The position numbers and the translations under genes are program-made. Source: Paragorgia papillata (lineage: Eukaryota; Cnidaria; Anthozoa; Scleralcyonacea; Coralliidae). Taken from it: a stretch of 64,000 nucleotides of DNA. Positions 1 to 11,139 of the stretch are shown in pieces. The stretch lies in NCBI GenBank assembly GCA_035771165.1, contig JAWNZC010000470.1, positions 1,334,001-1,398,000 on the forward strand, read 5' to 3'. The notes below the pieces were generated by a model. It made no database searches and was not told where the DNA came from. It saw only the letters and a list, made by a program, of their open reading frames with translations. Position 1 is the first letter of the stretch. Each line of letters starts with the position of its first letter.

Positions 1-24
1 AGGATTCGAACCTGCAAACTTCTA

Positions 25-640
25 ATGACCGGTCATTAGAAGGTTGCAGGTTCTTCTAATAACTGGTCATTAGAAGGGTGCAGGTCCTTCTAATAACTGG
101 TCATTAGAAGGTTGCAGGTTCTTCTAATAACTGGTCATTAGAAGGTTGCAGGTCCTTCTAATAACTGGTCATTAGAAGGTTGCAGGTCCTTCTAATAACT
201 GGTCATTAGAAGGTTGCAGGTCCTTCTAATAACTGGTCATTAGAAGGTTACAGGTCCTTCTAATAACTGGTCATTAGAAGGGTGCAGGTCCTTCTAATAA
301 CTGGTCATTAGAAGGGTGCAGGTCCTTCTAATAACTGGTCATTAGAAGGTTGCAGGTCCTTCTAATAACTGGTCACTAGAAGGTTGCAGGTTCTTCTAAT
401 AACTGGTCACTAAAAGGTTGCAGGTCCTTCTAATAACTGGTCATTAGAAGGTTGCAGGTCCTTCTAATAACTGGTCATTAGAAGGGTGCAGGTCCTTCTA
501 ATAACTGGTCATTAGAAGGTTGCAGGTCCTTCTAATAACTGGTCATTAGAAAGTTGCAGGTCCTTCTAATAACTGGTCATTAGAAGGTTGCAGGTCCTTC
601 TAATAACCGGTCATTAGAAGGTTGCAAGTTCGAACCCTGT
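25..640. repeat. 34-bp palindromic minisatellite (about 18 copies)
   Basis: A tandem array with a constant 34-base period (for example the GGTCAT core recurs at 31, 65 and so on). Each unit holds an inverted repeat, CCTTCTAAT...CATTAGAAGG, and the first unit is a perfect palindrome around GACCGGTC. The array is bounded by GGATTCGAACC at 2-12 and by AGTTCGAACCC near 627-637, both resembling a pol III B box read on the minus strand. That suggests the array grew inside a tRNA-derived SINE. Copies differ by one or two bases. There are no unique spacers, so it is not a CRISPR array. Confidence 0.9.
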
Positions 641-1620
641 CTGGGTCTCAGAAATCTTTTCTGAGTAATTGGGCTTGACGACCGTCCACCAAACGTCTGT
701 TAATAAATAATATACTATTATATTTTTATTTACAATTGTTTTCTCACTTTCTAAAATTTATTATCATTTTCATTTAGCAATATATAGACAACGAGCTCGA
801 GTTGTCTAAAAACTGATAGTCAACCACGTCACCTTAAACGCAGTCGAGCCGCAGTTCAGAGACAACTGAGGGGAGTTGTTTATATATTTCGCCCGCAATT
901 ATAGTCCGGCAAAATGTTATTTCAAAGGAACAAACTGAAACCTCAGTTTTCTATCATTTTTTTTTCCATTTAAAACTAGATTCTACTAGTGGTCTATCAC
1001 GAATAGCCAGCGAGTAGCTCAGCCAATCAGTATGCAGCATTTTTAACAAACCACTATACTTGGTGTTATACTAAACAACAATAAACTGCAAGCTACTTCA
1101 TATATTCAATTACCTTTGAAAGTCATATATGTCGATATCACATGCAGAGTTAAGCTGAAAAAGAATATAAAATATATGAGGCAAACAGTCAATCTACAGT
1201 AAACATTAACACGAATGAATTAGTTATAAAAAACGAAATATAGTAAGTAATATTTAAAACACGAGTAGGAGCGTTTTATCAGATTTAAAACACGAGCGCG
1301 TAGCGCGAGTGTTTTAGATCTGATAAAACGCGACTACGACTACGACTACGAGTGTTTTGAATAGCTTCAAAAACGCCGACAATAGATTTGCTAATTAGGA
1401 TGACATTTTATATAAAATTTCACGTTCATTAGTATTCTTTATATAAAATTTCACCTTAGTTAATATTCATAGTAGTTTTGTCAGGTATAAAAGACTTGCA
1501 CATGATCAAATACGTGCATATTAGTGGACAATTTGGTTCATGAATATTAATGAGTTTTTGAAGGTTGGATATACTGCCGAAACATGGAACGTAGATTTCT
1601 ATCTCTGACGAAGGACCTTC
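641..1620. other. Non-coding stretch with short foldbacks
   Basis: No gene seen. Two inverted structures stand out. At 780-895 a GACAAC(T/G) motif recurs in opposite orientation. At 1260-1355 the motif GAGCGTTTTATCAGAT faces its complement ATCTGATAAAACGC, separated by an AACACGAGCGCG core. Both look like ends of small non-autonomous DNA elements. Confidence 0.4.
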
Positions 1621-1621
1621 A

Positions 1622-1800
1622 CTCGAAACGGACGGACGGACAAACGGACGGACGGACGGACGGACGGACGGACGGACGGACGAACGAACGAACGAACGAA
1701 CGGACGGACGGACGGACGGACGGACGGACGGACGAATGGATGGATGATTTGATTTGATTTGAAAGCTTTATTTAAACACGGTAGTTTTATCAAAATTAAC
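1622..1800 (-). mobile_element. LINE 3' end with GGAC/GAAC microsatellite tail
   Basis: On the minus strand a short LINE 3' terminus (CTACCGTGTTTAAATAAAG) is followed by a TCAAATC repeat and then by a (GTCC)n/(GTTC)n tail, seen on the plus strand as GGAC/GAAC at 1629-1735. The same terminal motif, CTACCGT(A/G)TT...AATAAA, recurs at most other LINE ends in this window. That identifies this fragment as a heavily 5'-truncated copy. Confidence 0.7.
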
Positions 1801-2095
1801 TAAACCCGAAAAACCTCAAGAAAATACTTAGGAAGCTCTTGTGAGTAATTGTTTTTTTAGTACACGCGCAAACACGGTAACAACAATACAGTACGTTTCT
1901 TCAACCTATGTTAAAAATAGGCACGCAATACATGCACATGTCTACTGCCATTACATGTATTGGAATTGTTTATATAAACATATTTCATTATGTAAGTGTA
2001 GTTTCTGAGCATGTCACTCAAAGTCAGTCACTGCTGATTGACAACTGGAGAACGGAAACTACTCTGATATTAATATTTATTCTTACTACATTCAT

Positions 2096-2310
2096 TAGGG
2101 CCGTTTATACGAAAGTCGACAAAACGTGACTTACACAAAACGCGATTTGACCCATGCATGCATTTACACGACGTAACTATCTGAAAAAGCCGCGGCTTGT
2201 GTAAGACGCGAACATAAAGCTTTGCACCTTTTATACAAGTGTTTCGCTTCTTATGTCAGGCGTGTCCTTTGTTAGCCGCGTCTTATGAGCTCTCGTTTAA
2301 ACGGCCCTAT
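2096..2310. mobile_element. MITE with TAGGGCCGTTTA terminal inverted repeats
   Basis: The left end TAGGGCCGTTTATACGA at 2097 is mirrored by TCGTTTAAACGGCCCTA ending at 2309. The interior of about 210 bases has no coding potential. This is a short non-autonomous DNA transposon; its superfamily is not determined because no clear target-site duplication is visible. Confidence 0.65.
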
Positions 2311-2339
2311 TGTTCATGTTGACATCTTTGGCTACTAAC

Positions 2340-2740
2340 ATATTTCACCGTGTTATTTAAAACCCATCCTAAGACCTTTCGTACTAACTATTTTAAGTTC
2401 TCTTTTTTAAACCGTTACATTAATGACTGGAACTCTTTACCTAGATCTGTTATGTCCACTAGAGGGCCACTAGTTTATCAGTCTATGACTGTAAGTGTTT
2501 CACCCTCGATAAATAAAGTTTTGCATCGCATCGCATCGCATCGCATCGCACTACACTACACTACACTACACTACACTACACTACACTACACTACACTACA
2601 CTACACTACACTACACTACACTACACTACACTACACTACACTACACTACTAACTAGCCTGGCCTCGTATAAACGTTCCTTGTTCACTTATTTAAAAAATA
2701 GCCTTACCCATGCCTAATTTGTAAAATAGTTTCTTTTTCT
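2340..2740 (+). mobile_element. LINE ORF2 C-terminal remnant, interrupted by a second LINE end
   Basis: The reading frame before 2462 encodes a typical LINE ORF2 tail (RYINDWNSLPRSVMST). After 2656 it resumes in frame (SLASYKRSLFTYLKN). Between them lies a separate 5'-truncated LINE 3' end, flanked by ACTAG at 2458-2462 and 2652-2656. It is a fragment of a CR1/L2-like element and has no full protein. Confidence 0.75.
2463..2651 (+). mobile_element. Nested LINE 3' end with GCATC to ACTAC pentamer tail
   Basis: This insert carries a LINE 3' terminus (CACCCTCGATAAATAAAG), then four GCATC units, then about twenty ACTAC units. The 5-base duplication ACTAG on both sides marks target-primed insertion into the older LINE at 2340-2740. 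The tail changes from one pentamer to another, as expected of slippage and divergence after insertion. Confidence 0.75.
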
Positions 2741-3800
2741 TTTTTTAATAATTTTTTTATCTTTAAATAAGTTAACTATAGTATCCCTTTGTTTTTCTAA
2801 ATTATTTGTTTAGTCTAAAGAAGTAACGAGTGCAGCTTTTATATGGGAATTAAGTTTCCCCATGCTGCAATTCCGCCATCCACTTATTTCCGTTATGTTG
2901 TTATGTAAATAGTATCTGAATGTTGTAATTATTTAAATATTCTTATGTTACTTGTATGTATGGATTGGCAAATTAATATTAAACACATATTAACATGTTA
3001 ACAACTACGATGTCAACAGCTATTGAAGTTAAACAACTAACAGAGTTAACAGCTAACAGCTTTTGAAGTTACACAACTTCAAAAGTATTTGACAACTAGT
3101 ACTTCCGGAGCTTACAATTTACAGTATTGTATAGCGTCTATACTGTGCGCGTACTCACTTTAGTAGGTACATAACCTGATGCAAACACTCTAATGAGCTG
3201 CTGCAGAAAATTAGAAACTTTTTTTTATCAGATGCTCGCCTATATATAGAGAGTAATCTGTGGACTTCTCTCAAATACCGCTCCACACAGATGACGTCAG
3301 TGTTGTCAATTTCATCATGTTTGTCCGCATTTTTCATTAATTCTGAGTTGCCAACAATAGAAAAACGTTCATTCTGAATCCCTTGAGAGTCGATTTTGGT
3401 TTGTTTGTCCGCATTTTAGGTTTATAAATAGCAACTTTGCGCTTCGCTGTTGCTTTAAATGTTTTCACCAGCCTTGGCAGTTTCTATTTCTTCAATCACA
3501 ACTACACATGCACACGTAAAAACACGCTACGTGTTTGAAACAGTGAACGTACCATCCTCCATATCTGAAACGCTAACTTCAGTCATTATCACACTTCAAT
3601 TATTATAATTATAAGAAGTTATATACACAGTAAATTCATCTCCAAATGGTGTTATTCTGATCTGTCATCGTTTGTACTCCAAACGATGACAGAATGACAC
3701 TAAATGGAGTTGAATCTACTGTGTAGAATTTACTGTGTAATTAATAAGGGTGCCATATATAGGGGATAACATCTGGCGTCCTTTTCACAATGCAACTATA
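2741..3800. other. Unannotated AT-rich DNA
   Basis: No convincing exon or repeat structure. Near 3000-3080 there is a short locally repeated motif (TTAACAGCTA, GAAGTTA). A 60-codon minus-strand open frame at 3155-3337 has no recognisable motif and no splice context. Confidence 0.4.
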
Positions 3801-3810
3801 GTTGTCTAGC

Positions 3811-4009
3811 TTTAGTATAAATACACAGGTGATTATAGAAAATCGCGCGCGCTGATTGGTCGAGCTACTTCCGACTAATTCTCGATAATCACCTACAGCG
3901 TTTATTCAAAATGGCCGCCAACCAATTTATCAATGCGACAGACGAGTAAGTTACCAATTTTAAAGAAAATGTTGTTCCTAAAAGAACGAAAATGTGTATT
4001 TATACTAAA
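3811..4009. mobile_element. MITE with TTTAGTATAAATACACA inverted ends
   Basis: TTTAGTATAAATACACA at 3811-3827 is the exact reverse complement of the sequence ending at 4009. Inside, GTGATTATAGAAAAT and TCGATAATCACC form a second, shorter hairpin. No coding potential. This is probably a small non-autonomous DNA element. Confidence 0.6.
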
Positions 4010-4198
4010 ACAATTATTCACCTCAGGCTCAGTGAACGATATTCAGCTTGCTTTCGGCGAATAATTGTTAAGTAATAGTTTCATTGTGAATAAAGTTCAT
4101 GTTTATTGACCAAAAGGATCGCGGGCTCATCGGATTCAGTCCCCTACGCTGTCTGTTGCCAGTTGATCGCCCACGGAACAGTTTGTAGGAGTACTGGA

Positions 4199-4525
4199 CA
4201 GTGCCGGATTAACCTTCCCAGGGCTGGGGGCAAAAATATTTTAGGGCCGGTCATAAACTGAGAGCCATCCCAGGAGTACGGTGAACTGAAAGCGTAGGTT
4301 GATCGGATCATCGGAGATTCGTACTTAGGCTGCCTCAGGCGCCACTCCCCTCGCGCTTTCAAACAGAAGGGGGCCCGTGGCTGAGATAGCGTGTGATTTT
4401 CTCAGGCTAGTTCGGACTTTCAAAGAGAAACTGCATAATTTTTGTATTCACTCATTTTTATGGGCCGGTCAGAATCTGGGGCCGGGGGCAAATGCCCCCT
4501 TTGCCCCATTGGTAATCCGCCACTG
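4199..4525. mobile_element. hAT-like MITE (CAGTGCCGGATTA ends)
   Basis: The left end CAGTGCCGGATTAACC pairs with GGTAATCCGCCACTG at the right end. Flanking 8-base sequences GTACTGGA and GTCCTGAA match at 6 of 8 positions, consistent with an aged hAT-type target duplication. The interior is GC-rich and holds further inverted segments (GGGGCAAA...TTTGCCCC). Related elements occur at 30092-30411 and 36895-37300. Confidence 0.75.
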
Positions 4526-5099
4526 GTCCTGAAAACGACGTAGTATACCTGACTTTACTTTCTACTCAGGAATTAGCGTTCCAATGATATAAATTGAGTT
4601 CAATGGTTTGAACTTGCATGCAGGTAATACATTGCACGTGACGCTAATGTTGAAATTTGATTGGACGATTATATTTGTGAGGGTATAATAAAAAAGGAAT
4701 ATTTTGACATGACTTCCAAAAACGATTAAGCACTTGGTCAGCTTTGGAGAGGTAACACATCAGAATAAAGTTCATATAGTTTATACCTTGTCTTGAATTC
4801 TGCCTGTAAAGTTTTTATACACAGTTGAACCACGCATCAAGTTATTAAACCAAGGATCATTTTCTAAATTGATAACTATGTTGGCCTGATACAATGTCAT
4901 GTCTATAATAAAACGAACAAAAAATAGAATTTGGCTTTAAGGGCGGCAGAACAGGGGAGACTAGGGAGATATTTATAGCCTCCAATATTTCTTGTAAAGG
5001 GGCTAACCCTCTGTTCAGATTCACGGTGCCCTGGATCTGATAAGCGTTCACACAGAAAGCTTTTCATGGCTTTTGTAGCTATTTTGTGGCTTTAAGCCT

Positions 5100-5300
5100 T
5101 CGAATTACAAGGAATATTGAGTAAAAAGCGTGGGCACCACTTTGGGCACCAAAACGTGATTGTTCACATTAGTGTACGTACCCGGGCACGGTGCCCGGGT
5201 ACTACCTCAACGCACGGTGCCTAGTTTTGATTAGTTTGAGTTGGGCACTGCGGAAAAGTCGTGTTCACATTAGTGCCCGTGCACCTAGTCTGAACAGGTA
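5100..5300. repeat. Foldback element with perfect 25-base palindrome
   Basis: A GTACCCGGGCAC arm and its complement meet around a single G at 5178-5202. Outside it, GTTCACATTAGTG occurs twice (about 5163 and 5262) and GGGCAC motifs recur. It looks like a small foldback or MITE remnant. No coding content. Confidence 0.5.
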
Positions 5301-5900
5301 AGTCCCTCCATACGTTTATACTTTTTATACGTTTATACTTATGTATGCAAGTCCCTTTATAGATACACGGACACTAATAATAAGAATACAACTTGATAGT
5401 GAGTTAAGTTAACGAAGCTAGGGAGTAAATACGAGTCAGAATAGCAAAAAACTACACACGATAGCAAGGTTGTAACAATGTTGTTCATTCAACAAGCTGC
5501 TAAACAATTAAATGACGGCCATATTGGTGCACAGAAACAATGAAATGGCGGTCATATTGGTGCATCTTTTTTTATTCAAACACTTCGTATTGTTTCACCA
5601 CCCTCAACTGGGCCACCACCGACAATGTGAGTGAAAACGATCTCAGTATAGGTCTGTGTTCCCTACCAGGGCGTTCTTTTTTGACACCCTGTTCCCTATC
5701 GACCACAATTTTAATGTCAGACCTCAGTTGTGAGAGGAAGTGTACTAATAGCACATACTACAGTGCCCTCAAATTGCTCTAGCCAAAAATATCGCACACT
5801 TTAGTTAATATGCAGTTGGCGTCAAAAGCTAGCGGTGAAAACTAGCAAAAGAGAATATAAATTATGAGATATGTTGATACCATCACGTATTTAGACTTAC
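5301..5900. other. Non-coding, downstream of the last exon found
   Basis: A near-duplicate pair, AATG(A/G)CGGCCATATTGGTGCA around 5511 and 5541, is present. No exon carrying a stop codon for the modular gene was recognised here. The exon ending at 5901 leaves a phase 1 frame open, so a further exon must lie to its left or beyond the window. Confidence 0.4.
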
Positions 5901-6281
5901 CTTCGGGTTTCTTTTTACAGATAAATCTGAGCAAGTCATTATAATTTCGCTGCTTTACACTATTTCCAGTTCTCTGAAAGCGAAAAACTTTATCTTCTTG
6001 AGTAAGATGGTGGCTATTATGGTGGATAAAATTAACTTTACTTCCGTCTGTCCAAAAGTATTCTCCACTACTTCTTGTAAAAAAACCAATCCAAAAGAAA
6101 TCGACATTCAATTCTAATGCAAGTTGTTTAAGCAACTCAACTTCTTGGTCATTATGAAAACTAGCAAGATGAGATCCAACGGTCGCACAATACGATTCTG
6201 CATTTGCTTGACTTAACATCGACCAGAATATTTTGAAACAATGTTCACCATACATCCGCCAGAACTGGTCGCAAAGACGAC
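5901..6281 (-). CDS. Modular extracellular gene, exon: C-type lectin domain 3
   Basis: A symmetric phase 1-1 exon of 381 bases. The acceptor AG is at plus 6282-6283 and the donor GTAAGT lies just left of 5901. It encodes one C-type lectin domain: CDQFWRMYGEHCFKIF at the start, then the SHLASFHN and FFWIGF cores, YFWTDGS, and a closing FICKKKPEG. The EPN or QPD sugar motif is absent and the second half is basic and His/Asn-rich, so calcium-dependent mannose binding looks unlikely. A protein-ligand or degenerate lectin role is inferred. It is the most 3' exon recognised in the gene. Confidence 0.85.
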
Positions 6282-6536
6282 CTTGAAACAACAGAGATTA
6301 ATATTAAAAACGCTGAAAGGAAGTTTAGTTTTTAATAAGTTACATCGATTATTCAACGTTGAAATTAGTTCTGTTAACTTTTTTAAACAGAATCAAGAAG
6401 AGCAGTCAGAAATTGAAAAGATTCTAAGATAAGAAAAATCGCTATAAAAAGTAAAACCAAACCTCCGGATCGAAAACTTTATTAACGAAACATTGTAAAT
6501 CATTTAGCTGAATGCTTTCAACAGAGAACTACTCGA

Positions 6537-7590
6537 AAACTTCTCCTACTACTCTACTACTCTTCCTCCTCTACTTCTTCTCCTCTTCTTCTCCTCTTCT
6601 ACCCTTTTAGTCCTTTTTTTCGCGCCCTCCTCCCACACTCCTCATTCCCATCATACTAAACTCCTCCTTCCTCTACTACTATACTCCTTCTTGAATCCTT
6701 TTCCTCCTACTCTACTCTTTCTACTCCACTCCTCCCCCTATTCCTATTCCTCCGCCTCTAATCCTTTTCGTACTTTACTTCTTTTCCTCTTCCTCCTCCT
6801 GTTCTACCCTCTCCCTCCTACTCTACTCCACTTCCTCCTCCTCTACTCCACTTCCTCCTACTCTACTCCTCTTCCTCCTCCTCCTCTACCCTCTCCCTCC
6901 TCTTCTTCTCTTCTTCTACCCTTTAAGTCCCTTTTTCCTCCTCCTCCTCCAAAACTCCTCATTTCCCTCCTACTAAACCCCTCCTTCCTCTACTACTATA
7001 CTCCTTCTTGAATCCTTTTCCTCCTACTCTACTCTTCCTCCTCCTCCTCCTCTACTCTTTCTACTCTACTTCTCCCCCTCTATTCCTACTTTACTCCTTT
7101 TCCTCTTCTTCCTACACTACTCCTTCTACTACTCCTACTCTACTCCTCCTCTTCTATGCCTCCTCCTCTACTCCTCTTCCTACTCTACTCCTTTTCCTCT
7201 TCCTCCTACTCTACTCCTTCTACTCTACTCCTTCCCCTCTATTCCTACTTTACTCTTTCCTCTACCTCCTACTCTACTCTACTCTACTCTTTCTACTCTA
7301 CTCCTCCTCCTCTCCTTTTCCTCCCCTTCCTACGTTACTCCTTTTCCTCTTCCTCCTACACTACTCTTTCTACTCTACTCCTTCTCCTCTCCTTTACCTC
7401 TTCTTCCTACTCTATCCCTCCTCTTCTACTCCTCTTCCTCCTACTCTACTATTATTCCCCCTACTCTACTCTTCCTCCTACTCTACTCTTTCTACTCTAC
7501 TCCTCCTCTTCTCCTTTTCCTCCCCTTCCTACTTTACTCCTTTCCCTCTTCCTCTATATCCCCTTCCTCTATGTTCTACAACTATGTCCC
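6537..7590. repeat. 1-kb polypyrimidine tract in intron
   Basis: The plus strand is almost pure C/T for about 1050 bases, built of irregular TCCTCC, TACTC and TTCCTC units. It fills most of the intron between the LamG and lectin exons. Because the gene runs on the minus strand, the pre-mRNA is purine-rich here. The long open frames on the plus strand (Ser/Leu/Pro/Phe only) are compositional artefacts. Confidence 0.9.
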
Positions 7591-7680
7591 CTGTTAATGG
7601 CATGCACTTCTATGGTTACCTAAATACCGATTAATATAGAAGCTTATTTATTACACCGTAAAACAGCTTAGTAATCTTAC

Positions 7681-8340
7681 CTCGATAAAATGCATATAAT
7701 CGATATATTTTAGAATCTTGTATTTCCCTATTCCAAATCATAACGTCGTCAAACATAGCACTTCCTGCCAATTCAATTCCCTTACTGATAGATGGTTGTC
7801 GAACCTTTGCTTTACATTCAAATATTCCTTCTTCAGGGGTAACAATTCTTCCATTTCGAAAAATCGTTAATTTATTTGCGCCAGAATCATCCCACTTTAG
7901 TACAAGATGACTCCAGACTCTCTCAGGTGACAAGAATACAGCTTTACAGGACGTTGTACTTGTAGATACTTGTACTGTTAAATATTCAGGTTTTGTCTCA
8001 TTCACAAATATAAATATTCCAGTATTCACAAAGATATTATCTCCAGCTTTCAAAACATATCGAGACGCATATCCAAAGAATTTTACCCAAAAAGAAAACG
8101 TAAACTTGTTGCAAGGTAATGTCAAACAGAAAGATGAGGCACCACTGGATAAAACCATCGTAGCATTCTCTTTTAATAACATCCCGTTCTTATTCGGCGC
8201 CAGTGAATAGGAGACGTTTTCATTTATTTCTACCCACGATTTCCCATGAAGATCAATAATCTCACTCGAGTTGTCCAATGTCCAATAATGGTTTAGCTCC
8301 TCTTCTCTAATAGCTCGGGCAGGAGGGTGTGCTATTATGT
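7681..8340 (-). CDS. Modular extracellular gene, exon: LamG/concanavalin-like domain 3
   Basis: A phase 1-1 exon of 660 bases. The acceptor TTTCTTTACAG precedes it and the donor GTAAGATT follows. It encodes about 220 residues of laminin-G-like beta-sandwich: HYWTLDNSS at the start, then FTFSFWVKF, VWSHLVLKWD, LTIFRNGR and the closing FDDVMIWNREI strand typical of LamG_3 modules. Such domains bind glycans or matrix proteins outside the cell. One exon carries the whole domain, unlike the LamG at 43372-44807, which is split by an extra phase 2 intron. Confidence 0.88.
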
Positions 8341-8550
8341 CTGTAAAGAAATTAGAAATGTTTACATTTCATATAGTAGTGATATAGTATCTCTTCAAAA
8401 TACAACCACAAATCATTGTTTCAATCATAACGTTAGATAATCTTCCAACTTTTATTCGGACAAAAGGCATACAAAGATAAAATAAAAGTCTAAATTTGGC
8501 AAACACAAACGAGACAAGTCCCATGCGTGGTGTTTACCAAGAATCCAAGT

Positions 8551-9393
8551 GCCTGTAGCTTTCTTTTTGTAAACACAGGCAAAAGTTCGTAAATTTTCTA
8601 GTGTATTCATTTTCACTAATAGTTTACACTTCTTCAGTAGTTTAAATTAGTTCAAAGGAAACAAAAAAGCATTTTCAGACCGAAAAACCTTGCAGATTTA
8701 TTGAAAAAAGGTCAGTCCTCTGAGGTTCACTGTTGCTAAGTAACCAAGCGACCAATCACATGCATGAACTGCTGATCAAGGAACCAATCAAGTGCAAGTA
8801 ATTTTGCCCTGAATTACAAAAAAATTCCCTCTTCATTAGCCAATCATATTCGAGTAATTTTGCCCTCTATATTATTACATTGTTTATTATATGCATGACA
8901 AAATTACTACATTCTGATTGGTTAAGAGGAGTACAACTATTTCATTAATTGTACTGCAGTACAATTAATAAAAATAGAGAAGGCTCTGGGAACGATGTTG
9001 ACAATAAAATTCAAAATGGCGGCCAATTCTGCAATGGAAAGTTTTCACATTTCCAACGACTTGTACTATGAACTAAGAATTCCATGTAAATATTTTGAAA
9101 TGAGTACAGAGAACACCCAGAGTGAAAATGTTTCTTGTCAAGTGAACGAAGCGTACGTGTCGTAATTTTGCCATGCATATAATAAATGAGTAATCATGAT
9201 TTTGCTCGTACAATTAAGGATTTACACTACTCGTGATACCAAATATCTGCAAGGTTTTTCCGTCTGAAATGCTTTTTTTTGTTCACTTTGAAGTAATTTA
9301 AACTATTGAAGGAGTGTAAACTATTAGTGAAAATGAATACACTAGAAAATTTACGAACTTTTGCCTGTGTTTGCAAAAAGAAAGCTACAGGCA
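8551..9393. mobile_element. Foldback element with ~150-bp inverted arms
   Basis: The left arm (8551-8699, starting TGCCTGTAGCTTTC) is repeated in reverse complement at 9244-9393 (ending GAAAGCTACAGGCA). Identity is high but not perfect. The centre of about 540 bases includes several CCAATCA(A/C) motifs and no coding frame. It lies in the intron between the F5/8C and LamG exons. Long-armed foldback or MITE; transposase family unknown. Confidence 0.8.
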
Positions 9394-9505
9394 CAGCGAT
9401 AGAGCGGGGAAAATTGGAATGTTGCCGACCATGATAAGGTACATGTACTTCAACATTTTCAGGACATAACGTAGCTCTTGAATAATTTTGCCCGCTATAT
9501 TATTA

Positions 9506-9680
9506 ACACCTAATCGCATGAGTTCTGGTAAAATTAAGGTTTAATTTCACTCGTGTTTTCAAAATCTTACAAATTACCCTCGTCGCTTCGCGACTCGGAC
9601 AATTTTGTAAAATTTTTAAAACCCTCGTGAAATTAAACCTTAATTTTTCTCGGCCCCATGCGATTACCTATACTAATTAA
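9506..9680. repeat. Hairpin repeat (AATTAAGGTTTAATTTCAC arms)
   Basis: AATTAAGGTTTAATTTCAC near 9533 faces GTGAAATTAAACCTTAATT near 9630, around a core with TCGCTTCGCGA. The outer parts (CCTAATCGCATG / CATGCGATTACC) also pair. This is a complete foldback MITE in an intron. Confidence 0.7.
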
Positions 9681-10098
9681 ACATGATTTCTTTCTAACAT
9701 TCTAATGTATTTGTAATAGATTTTGTCTGATAGTATTGTTTTTCTTTGGGAGGCTCATAAATTTTTATCACCAGTGTATATTCGGCATAAAGACAACAGC
9801 GCAAACAACCAGATAAAACTGTGAGAAGATGCAATGTTTCGAGTTGTTGCGGTGCGTGTTTACCACAAACAGCCCTTCGTAATATTTTTCGAAAGATTCG
9901 CTGTATTTCAGCATGCCGTGGGGGGAAGATTGTGACATCCTAATTAGATGGCCGAACAATACCTTCACGACCTGTATTACCACAGTGGTATTACAACCCA
10001 AAAAGTCCGGCAAGTTTTGGCGGCGTTATGCCCTATATCGTGTCGTAAAAAAATGACGGGAAATTTCAGATGTTCCGAAAGAAGATAAAAACATGGCT

Positions 10099-10488
10099 AA
10101 AGCCCTAATCAAACGAGAACGCAAGTCTTCGCAAGTTAGCTTACGATGACTTGCGATGCCACCAGTCAAACGTCGGCACAAGTCGTCGCAAGTTCTGCAC
10201 TTCCGCTAGTTCCCACGCCTTTTCGCTAGTTCTCATGGTAGTTTCTATGGCGACGGAGCACGAAAGACTTGCATCGACTTGTGTTTTGTGTTCAAACGTT
10301 TCGCAAGCTCTCGCACGTTGAAGAAAACTTGCGATGAAATTTGAACAAGCTCAAATTAGTCAAGCTCAAATTAGTTGCAAGCTAACGCAAGTCACCGCAA
10401 GTCATCGCAAGCTGGCGGTCAAACGAGACACAAGCAAGCACAAGCTAAAACTTGCGATGACTTGCGTTTTCGTTTGATCAGGGCTTTT
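10099..10488. mobile_element. MITE with AGCCCTAATCAAACGA ends
   Basis: The left end AAAGCCCTAATCAAACGA pairs with the right end TCGTTTGATCAGGGCTTT. The interior is rich in repeated CTTGCGATGACTTGCG and its complement, giving nested hairpins. A stray end-like piece, GTGATCAGGGCTTTAATG, appears near 54808. No coding potential. Confidence 0.75.
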
Positions 10489-10545
10489 AAAACAACAAGT
10501 TACTTAAACCCGTACGACATCATGAAATATCCAAAGATCATTTAC

Positions 10546-10696
10546 CATTGAATGAATTACTCCAACCATAGATGCCAAGTCTCATTGAGCAATAACCCTT
10601 GAAATCTGTTGGACGAATTTCGATATATCTTGTTCTTATTGGACAATGAAACTTGCGAACGACTGAAGTTTTGCTATCTACGTTTCCGTCAAATAT
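10546..10696 (-). CDS. Modular extracellular gene, exon: F5/8C domain 2, second half
   Basis: A 151-base exon, phase 0 at its start and phase 1 at its end, completing the discoidin (F5/8 type C) domain begun at 13447-13748. It encodes IFDGNVDSKTSVV, then the strand RYIEIRP and the closing CSMRLGIYGW with the conserved late cysteine. Splicing to the upstream half gives LEFYKNGK followed by IFDGN, which matches the family's usual Y.NG...F.GN spacing. Discoidin domains bind phospholipid heads or glycans. The donor is GTAAATGATC. Confidence 0.85.
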
Positions 10697-10978
10697 CTGC
10701 AATAAAATTGTCAAATATTTATTGTAAGAAACTTTGTATTTACTAAAAAAACAATGACTTTTAAAGATGTATATTTGTATCTCAGGTAGGGTAGAGAAAA
10801 TCATGTATGAGTGTAGGGGAAACTAAGTGAAAAGATGGTAAACTGCCGAGAATAGTTTTTATAACAAAATACTGACGTTTCGAGGGTGGAGCACTTCATC
10901 AGAGTAGAATGTCACATTTTCGCAAGCACCACCGCCTTTTCACTTTGCTCTAACAAAAACACTGCGTACACAGCACTC

Positions 10979-11139
10979 TTTTATACTATTTAGCGCTCTT
11001 TTACACTATTTAGCACTTTTCTACACTATTTAGCGCTCTTTTACACTATATTTAGCGCTCTTTTACACTATTTAGCACTTTTTTACACTATTTAGCACTC
11101 TTACACTATTTAGCACTTTTTTGCACTATTTAGCACTTT
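10979..11139. repeat. ACACTATTTAGC minisatellite
   Basis: About seven imperfect tandem copies of roughly 22-24 bases, each TTACACTATTTAGC(G/A)CTCTT or a close variant. It runs directly into the GTGTAGTGTG satellite that follows. Intronic. Confidence 0.8.

Noticed and set aside
1..640. Direct repeats with palindromic units resembling a CRISPR array
   Set aside because: There are no unique spacers: the whole 34-base period repeats, and the context is an animal genome.
6691..7634. Ser/Leu/Pro/Phe open frames of 100-200 codons
   Set aside because: Polypyrimidine tract, intronic.
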